Below, piece by piece: positions 59,557 to 64,000 of a stretch of DNA of 64,000 nt (position 1 is the first letter of the stretch; each line of letters starts with the position of its first letter). The position numbers were made by a program, and so were the translations under genes. The notes beneath the pieces were generated by a model that worked only from the letters and a program-made list of their open reading frames with translations, was not told the DNA's origin and did not search any database. Where the stretch lies: NCBI GenBank assembly GCA_963710725.1, contig CAVQBJ010000001.1, positions 372,001-436,000 of the forward strand, written 5' to 3'. This DNA comes from CAVQBJ01 sp963710725. Its GTDB lineage: Bacteria > Actinomycetota > Thermoleophilia > Solirubrobacterales > Solirubrobacteraceae.

Positions 59557-60365
59557 GAGCCCACCGCGTCGAGCTCGGCCAGCGCCTGCTCGTACTGCTC
59601 GTCCGTCAGTGGCAGGTAGTGCCAGTCGATGACGCTCTGCATGAAGCTCACGCCGTTGCCGAATGTCGTGTGCGCGATGAGCACGTGCGGGCGACCGGGC
59701 GCCGTGTCCAGGCCCCGGATCGCGGCCTGCATGGCCGCGACGTCGTGGCCGTCGACCTCGAGCACGTCCCAGTCGAACGCCTGCCATCGCGCCGCCGGGG
59801 GGCTGAGGTCGAGCACGTCCTCGGTATACCCCATCGCCTGCTGACCGTTCAGGTCGACGATCGCGATGAGATTGGACAGCCCGTGATGGGCGGCGAACAT
59901 GATCGCCTCCCACACCGACCCTTCGTTCAGCTCGGCGTCGCTGAGCACGACGAACACCCGCCGCGACGACCGCTCCAGGCGCGCGGCCAGCGCCGCGCCG
60001 GCGGCCATCGACAGACCATGCCCCAACGCACCGGTGCAGAAGTCGACCCCATCGAGGGCGTGCTCGGGGTGCACCCCGAGCGAGGAGCCGTCGGCGCAGT
60101 ACGTGTCCACCGACCCGGACGGGAGGCGTCCCGACAGCTCGAGCGCCGCGTAGAGCGCGAGCGCGGCGTGGCCCTTTGACAGCACCACCCGATCCTCGTC
60201 GGCGCGATCGCTGCCGTCGTGGAGCAGGCCGCCGTAGAGGGCGGCCAGGATGTCGGCGATCGACAGCGCGGAGCCGATGTGGCCGACGTTCGCGCGCTTG
60301 GACTGTTCGATGACGACGCGCCGGATGCCGTCGGCGAGAGTATCTGGGCGATCGGAGATGGTGAT
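59553..60365 (-). CDS. Transketolase N-terminal subunit (start codon unresolved)
   Basis: About 270 residues form the thiamine-diphosphate domain: RRVVIEQSKRANVGHIGSAL, VVLSKGHAALALYAALELS, GALGHGLSMAAGAALA and FVVLSDAELNEGSVWEAIMF leading to IAIVDLNGQQ. The diphosphate motif is SDAE rather than the common GDGE or SDGE, but the Asp and the later Asn are kept. No ATG, GTG or TTG lies near the expected start. The region offers ATC at 60365 and ATC at 60359, the latter 8 nt after a GGAGG Shine-Dalgarno sequence. The frame stays open to an ATG at 60608 that overlaps ctaA and is not credible. TAGCGT at 60452-60457 may be its -10 box. Confidence 0.82.
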   Translation of the reverse strand: MTISDRPDTLADGIRRVVIEQSKRANVGHIGSALSIADILAALYGGLLHDGSDRADEDRVVLSKGHAALALYAALELSGRLPSGSVDTYCADGSSLGVHPEHALDGVDFCTGALGHGLSMAAGAALAARLERSSRRVFVVLSDAELNEGSVWEAIMFAAHHGLSNLIAIVDLNGQQAMGYTEDVLDLSPPAARWQAFDWDVLEVDGHDVAAMQAAIRGLDTAPGRPHVLIAHTTFGNGVSFMQSVIDWHYLPLTDEQYEQALAELDAVGS

Positions 60366-60589
60366 TGCCTCCGCCGGTGGGCCTCGGCTCGTGTGGCACG
60401 TACTGCGGCGAAGCCGCCCTCGGGAGCCAGGGTCCCGTTGCCGTCGGCGGGACGCTACCAGATTGGGTGGGCGCGTCCGGCGGCATGCCCAGGCGCCGTA
60501 GAGGACGCGCGCGGGGAGGACGACCGCGACGGCGTTTTGGGCGGCAAGCCCATGGGCGCGCAGGCGCGCACCTTGGCATCCTGTAGCCG

Positions 60590-61591
60590 ATGACTCAGCC
60601 CACGGCAACGCCGCGCACGGCGCGCGGTCAGCTCGCGCGTCTGCGCGAGCTGACGCTCACTCCGCGTCAGTATGCGCACGTCGCCTACGTCGCCCTCGGC
60701 GCTCTGACGCTCATCGTGCTGACCGGTGCCGCGGTCCGCCTGACCGGCTCCGGCCTCGGGTGTCCGCACTGGCCGGCGTGCTACAGCCGCGTCTACCCAC
60801 CGCTGCAGACGCACGCCCTGATCGAGTTCTCCAACCGGCTGATCACCGGGCCGGTGTCGATCGCGGCCGGCCTGGCCTGGCTGCTCGCCTATCGGCGACG
60901 CCCGTACCGCCGCGACCTCGCCTACCTCGCCGCGCTGCTGCCCGCCGGCGTGGTCGCCCAGGCCGTGCTCGGGGGTCTCACGGTGCGGGGGGCGCTCGAC
61001 TACGGATGGGTGATGGCGCACTTCGCCCTCTCGATGCTCATCATCGCCGCGGCCGTGGCCCTCGCCTGGCGGGCGAGCTACGAGCCGCTGGAGCGGCCGC
61101 CGTTCGCCGATCGCACGACGGTCTGGCTCGTGCGCGCACTGCTGCCGCTGTCGGCGCTGACGATCTTCGCCGGTACCGCGGCGACGGCCGCCGGACCGCA
61201 CGCCGGAGGGTCGCCGGGGCAGAAGATCAACCGCCTCACCTTCGACGGGCGCGCGACGATGGACTTCGTCATCCATCGACACGCCGAGATCGGGCTTGCC
61301 TTCGGTGTTGCCGCCGTGGCGCTCTGGTGGTGGCTGGGTCGCCGCCCGCTCGATCCGCTCGTTCATCGCGCGATGACGTGGCTGTGCTGCCTGATGGCCG
61401 CCCAGGGCTTCGTCGGTCTCGTCCAGTACGAGACGCACCTTCCCACCGAGCTCGTGTGGCTGCACGTCGGGCTGGCGTGTGCCGTCTGGCTCGCCACGCT
61501 GTGGGCGGTCGCCGCCGCCGGTCGACTCGCGCCGAGCCGCGCGCCTGCCATCGAGCCGAGCATCCGCCCGCGCGCCGGCGACGTCGCTTGA
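60590..61591 (+). CDS. ctaA: Heme A synthase (COX15/CtaA)
   Basis: CtaA oxidises heme O to heme A for cytochrome oxidase in the membrane. The 333-residue protein has eight helices in two similar halves, with GAAVRLTGSGLGCPHWPAC near the start. Heme-ligand histidines can be seen in THALIEFSNRLI, VMAHFALSML, FVIHRHAEIGLAF and LVWLHVGLACAV. It is a respiratory gene unrelated to glycan synthesis and marks the right border of the glycan region. It is transcribed away from the transketolase operon across a gap of about 225 bp. Confidence 0.93.
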   Translation: MTQPTATPRTARGQLARLRELTLTPRQYAHVAYVALGALTLIVLTGAAVRLTGSGLGCPHWPACYSRVYPPLQTHALIEFSNRLITGPVSIAAGLAWLLAYRRRPYRRDLAYLAALLPAGVVAQAVLGGLTVRGALDYGWVMAHFALSMLIIAAAVALAWRASYEPLERPPFADRTTVWLVRALLPLSALTIFAGTAATAAGPHAGGSPGQKINRLTFDGRATMDFVIHRHAEIGLAFGVAAVALWWWLGRRPLDPLVHRAMTWLCCLMAAQGFVGLVQYETHLPTELVWLHVGLACAVWLATLWAVAAAGRLAPSRAPAIEPSIRPRAGDVA

Positions 61592-61848
61592 CGGCGGCGC
61601 GAGCGGCCGCCGTCAAGCCCGGCGCCCGCGTGATCCGCGGCCGGGGGCTGCCGCGCAGGTATTCTCTCCGCCCGACGGCGACCGGCCCCGGTCCATCGCG
61701 CGCGACGCGGGCGGCGTGACGCGCGTAGCAGGGGCGCTCGAGCCGCTGGCGAACCGAGAAGCGACCGCATGTCAACCCGACACCCACCCGCCATCGGCGA
61801 CGCTCGGCGGCCCGCGACAGCGTCGGCTCCGTCGAACGTCGTGGGCGC

Positions 61849-64000
61849 GTGAGTCCACCCGGACAACAGGCCCCTGCCGGGCGAGCGCTGCGGCGCAGCG
61901 CGGCGCGCCTGACGCGTAGCATCGGCTCCGCGCTCGGCGAGCGTCCGCGGCTCGCGGCCAGCCTGTTCGTGGCGGGTGCGCTCGCCGTCGGCCTGGCGCT
62001 CGTCGCCAACGATCTGGGCGTCGCGGTGTCGAGGGCGTTCGGCTGGAAGAAGGCGGTGCTGCTCATCGTCGGCTGCGATCTCATCATCGCCGGCCTGGTG
62101 GTCAGCGCTCGTCGCGCGCCACGTGCGGGCGCGGCCGACGTGGACCTCGTGGCGCTGCTGAGCGGCGCGATCGCCGACGGCGTGTTGGCGTTCGCGCTCA
62201 GCGCCGCCGCTGTGATCGTGCTGTTCGACCAGAGCAAGCCGATCGAGCGCCTCGGGTACTTCCTGGCGATCCTCGTCGTCGTCCCTTTGATCGTCGTGCT
62301 GGCGTGGCGCCGCCAGCGCGCCGGCGCGGCCGGGGAAGGTCAGCGGCTGCCGGCGTTCGCGACGCTGGCAGCGACGGCGGGCGTGCTCTGCCTGGCGCGG
62401 CTGCTCGACCTGTCGCCCGCGTCGACGCTCAACGCGTCGCTGTTCCTGGTGATCATGCTCGTCGTGGCGCGCGCTGCCATCGCGGTTGCGGCGCACTGGA
62501 TGCCGGCCACGTGGTCGCAGCGGGTCCCGGTCAGCCTGACCCCGCTGCTGTTCGCCCTCGCGGCCGCGCCGTTCGTCCCCGTGGCCACGCTGAGCGTCGC
62601 CGATGTCGCGGTGGCGCTGGCGGCCGGGATCGTGGCCTTCGACGTGGCCAGGGCGTTGGCAGGCCGCGCCGGCCCCTCGCGCCGGTGGGCTCGCGTGCTC
62701 GACGTGGGGATCCTCGTGGCGATGGCGCTCGTGGTGCTCTTCCGCGCGCCGCCGGACATCGTGGTGGCCACCAACCAGAACTACTTCCTCGGTCCGGCGC
62801 TCGACGTGCTGCACGGACACCCGATGCTCGTCTCGACGTTCTCCCAGTACGGCGTCGGGCTCATGGACGCGCTCGCCGCGCTCTACCTCGTGGTGCCGAT
62901 CGGCTATGGCACGGCAACGCTGCTGGTGTCCGTCCTGACCGTGCTGCTCTTCGCGGGCCTGTACTACGTCGTGCGGTGGAGCACGGAGTCGGTGCTCATC
63001 GCGGCGGTCGGAATGGCCGTCGCCGTCACGCTCGACATCTTCGGCCAGCTGCTCAACTACGTCGACTTTCCGAGCACCGGGGTGATGCGATTCGGGATGC
63101 CCTGGCTCGTCCTGGTGCTGTCCCTCGCTGCGGCGCGCACATCGCGGCACCGGCGCCTGCTCGATGCGTCGGTGCTGGTCACCGTCGCCGTCGCGGCCGT
63201 CTGGAGCGCGGAGGCCGGTGCCTACACGCTCGCCGTCGCCGGCGCGCTCGCCTGCCTGGACGCGCTCGTCGCTGACGCGAGCGTGCGCGAGCGCCTCTGG
63301 ATGGCCGCGCGCCGCAGCGCCCGGCTCGTCGGGGCGAGCGTCGCCGGCGTGCTCGCCTTCACACTGTTGACGAGGGTGAGCGCCGGCGCGTGGCCGAACT
63401 GGGGCGCCTACATCTACTACGTGCGCCTGTACACCACGGGAGGCTTCGGCAACCTGCCGATCCAGCCGTGGTCGCCGGGCCTGGCGCTCGGCGCCATGTA
63501 CGCGGTTTCGGCGATCGTGATCGTCCTGCTTGCCCTGACCCGCCCGGCGCTCATCCGCCGCTACCGGATCGCCTTCCAGGCCGCCGCCGGGCTCACCGTC
63601 CTCGGCACGGTCGTCTACACGTACTACCTCGGACGCGCCCACCCGAACAACCTCGTCCACATCTCGCCGCCCGGAGTCGCGTTGCTGTTCGTGTGGCTGG
63701 GCATCGTGCGCCTCACGTTCAACAGTCGTGTGGCCGCCGCCATCGCGACCGGAACGGTGGTGTTCGTCGGCGCCCTCGTCATCGCCAGTGAAGCGGACGA
63801 CATCACGCAGAAGTACCCGGATACGGCGCTCGCCTCGGTGCTCGGCGACGCGCCATCGCTCGGGAGCTCCCTGTCCGCCCTGTGGAACAACGGCTACGTC
63901 GAGCCCGGGGCGACCCACGTGGTGAGCTTCGTGTCGGGCCTGGCGCCGAAGCCGGCGCACCTGGAGGTCCTGCTCACCCCCTACGTCGAGACGGAGGCGC
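61849..64000 (+). CDS. Large polytopic membrane protein (runs off the right edge)
   Basis: From GTG 61849 one frame is open to the end of the window: 717 residues so far with no stop. It begins MSPPGQQAPAGRALRRSAAR, then alternates long hydrophobic helices (LAASLFVAGALAVGLALVA, VLLIVGCDLIIAGLVVSA) with short loops. TNQNYFLGPALDVLHGHPML and the later GAYIYYVRLYTTGGFGN are loops of the kind seen in GT-C/PMT-like membrane proteins. No family can be named. The reverse-strand frame over this stretch is Arg/His/Glu-rich and is an antisense shadow. A TATTCT box at 61660-61665 could start a leader of about 180 nt. Confidence 0.78.
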   Translation, partial: MSPPGQQAPAGRALRRSAARLTRSIGSALGERPRLAASLFVAGALAVGLALVANDLGVAVSRAFGWKKAVLLIVGCDLIIAGLVVSARRAPRAGAADVDLVALLSGAIADGVLAFALSAAAVIVLFDQSKPIERLGYFLAILVVVPLIVVLAWRRQRAGAAGEGQRLPAFATLAATAGVLCLARLLDLSPASTLNASLFLVIMLVVARAAIAVAAHWMPATWSQRVPVSLTPLLFALAAAPFVPVATLSVADVAVALAAGIVAFDVARALAGRAGPSRRWARVLDVGILVAMALVVLFRAPPDIVVATNQNYFLGPALDVLHGHPMLVSTFSQYGVGLMDALAALYLVVPIGYGTATLLVSVLTVLLFAGLYYVVRWSTESVLIAAVGMAVAVTLDIFGQLLNYVDFPSTGVMRFGMPWLVLVLSLAAARTSRHRRLLDASVLVTVAVAAVWSAEAGAYTLAVAGALACLDALVADASVRERLWMAARRSARLVGASVAGVLAFTLLTRVSAGAWPNWGAYIYYVRLYTTGGFGNLPIQPWSPGLALGAMYAVSAIVIVLLALTRPALIRRYRIAFQAAAGLTVLGTVVYTYYLGRAHPNNLVHISPPGVALLFVWLGIVRLTFNSRVAAAIATGTVVFVGALVIASEADDITQKYPDTALASVLGDAPSLGSSLSALWNNGYVEPGATHVVSFVSGLAPKPAHLEVLLTPYVETEA

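Noticed and set aside
61363..63960. 865-residue open frame on the minus strand
   Set aside because: It is antisense to ctaA and the membrane protein. It is rich in Arg, His, Glu and Gln, the typical mirror of hydrophobic GC-rich codons.

Overview
The window is very G+C-rich, densely coded DNA. Its gene content points to a high-GC actinobacterium, probably class Thermoleophilia (order Solirubrobacterales): many GTG starts, four-base overlaps inside operons, -10 boxes placed right at start codons, and a left-edge relic of a secreted protein type I associate with that order. The taxonomic call is inference. I found no rRNA, tRNA, CRISPR array, transposase, phage gene or replication origin.

Almost the whole window (about 1.8-60.4 kb) is one surface-glycan region. 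It encodes some 22 putative glycosyltransferase (GT) proteins of GT2 and GT4 type, five of them multidomain, plus sugar-nucleotide enzymes, methyltransferases, membrane proteins and exporters. Layout: (a) 0.1-1.8 kb, a frameshifted secreted-protein pseudogene; (b) 1.8-9.7 kb, a CDP-sugar operon (rfbF paralogue pair, rfbG, C-methyltransferase, epimerase, second methyltransferase, flippase, NAD-dependent epimerase/reductase); (c) 9.7-25.6 kb, GT2/GT4 genes on both strands, a secreted glycosidase-like protein, a polyprenol-phosphate-type GT2, a DUF2142-like membrane protein and a coiled-coil protein, with a 0.57 kb repeat-bearing gap at 11.7-12.3 kb; (d) 23.4-33.8 kb, four large multidomain GTs, a second coiled-coil protein and a methyltransferase; (e) 33.8-46.3 kb, a large membrane protein, more GTs, a DUF2304/GT2 pair, a second flippase and a second 3,5-epimerase; (f) 46.3-51.9 kb, an ABC exporter (Wzt with C-terminal glycan-binding domain, and Wzm) followed by a 1097-residue methyltransferase/coiled-coil/GT2/GT4 fusion; (g) 51.9-60.4 kb, methyltransferases, a GT-C-like membrane protein and a minus-strand operon with a split transketolase, GT2, epimerase and methyltransferases; (h) 60.6 kb to the right edge, ctaA (heme A synthase), which closes the island, and a large membrane protein running off the end.

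A likely working model: rfbF/rfbG make CDP-4-keto-6-deoxyglucose, which the neighbouring C-methyltransferase, epimerase and reductase turn into a branched deoxysugar. The GTs build heteropolymers on lipid carriers. Two flippases and one Wzm/Wzt exporter give two kinds of export route, and the methyltransferase/coiled-coil/GT fusion beside Wzt may cap and measure chains. No initiating phosphoglycosyltransferase and no clear Wzy or Wzz was seen, so those steps must be encoded elsewhere or by the unassigned membrane proteins.

The most interesting signals are: a TANNNT -10 box 6-10 nt before many first-gene start codons, implying leaderless mRNAs; three tiny upstream ORFs whose stops overlap the start of the next gene; tandem duplications (65 bp and 59 bp) at the 3' ends of two minus-strand GT genes; the MT/coiled-coil/GT fusion next to Wzt; and a split transketolase with no ordinary start codon. 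Single-base frameshifts near 4300, 12430 and 21570 create false gene fusions or a wrong C-terminus and may be sequence errors.
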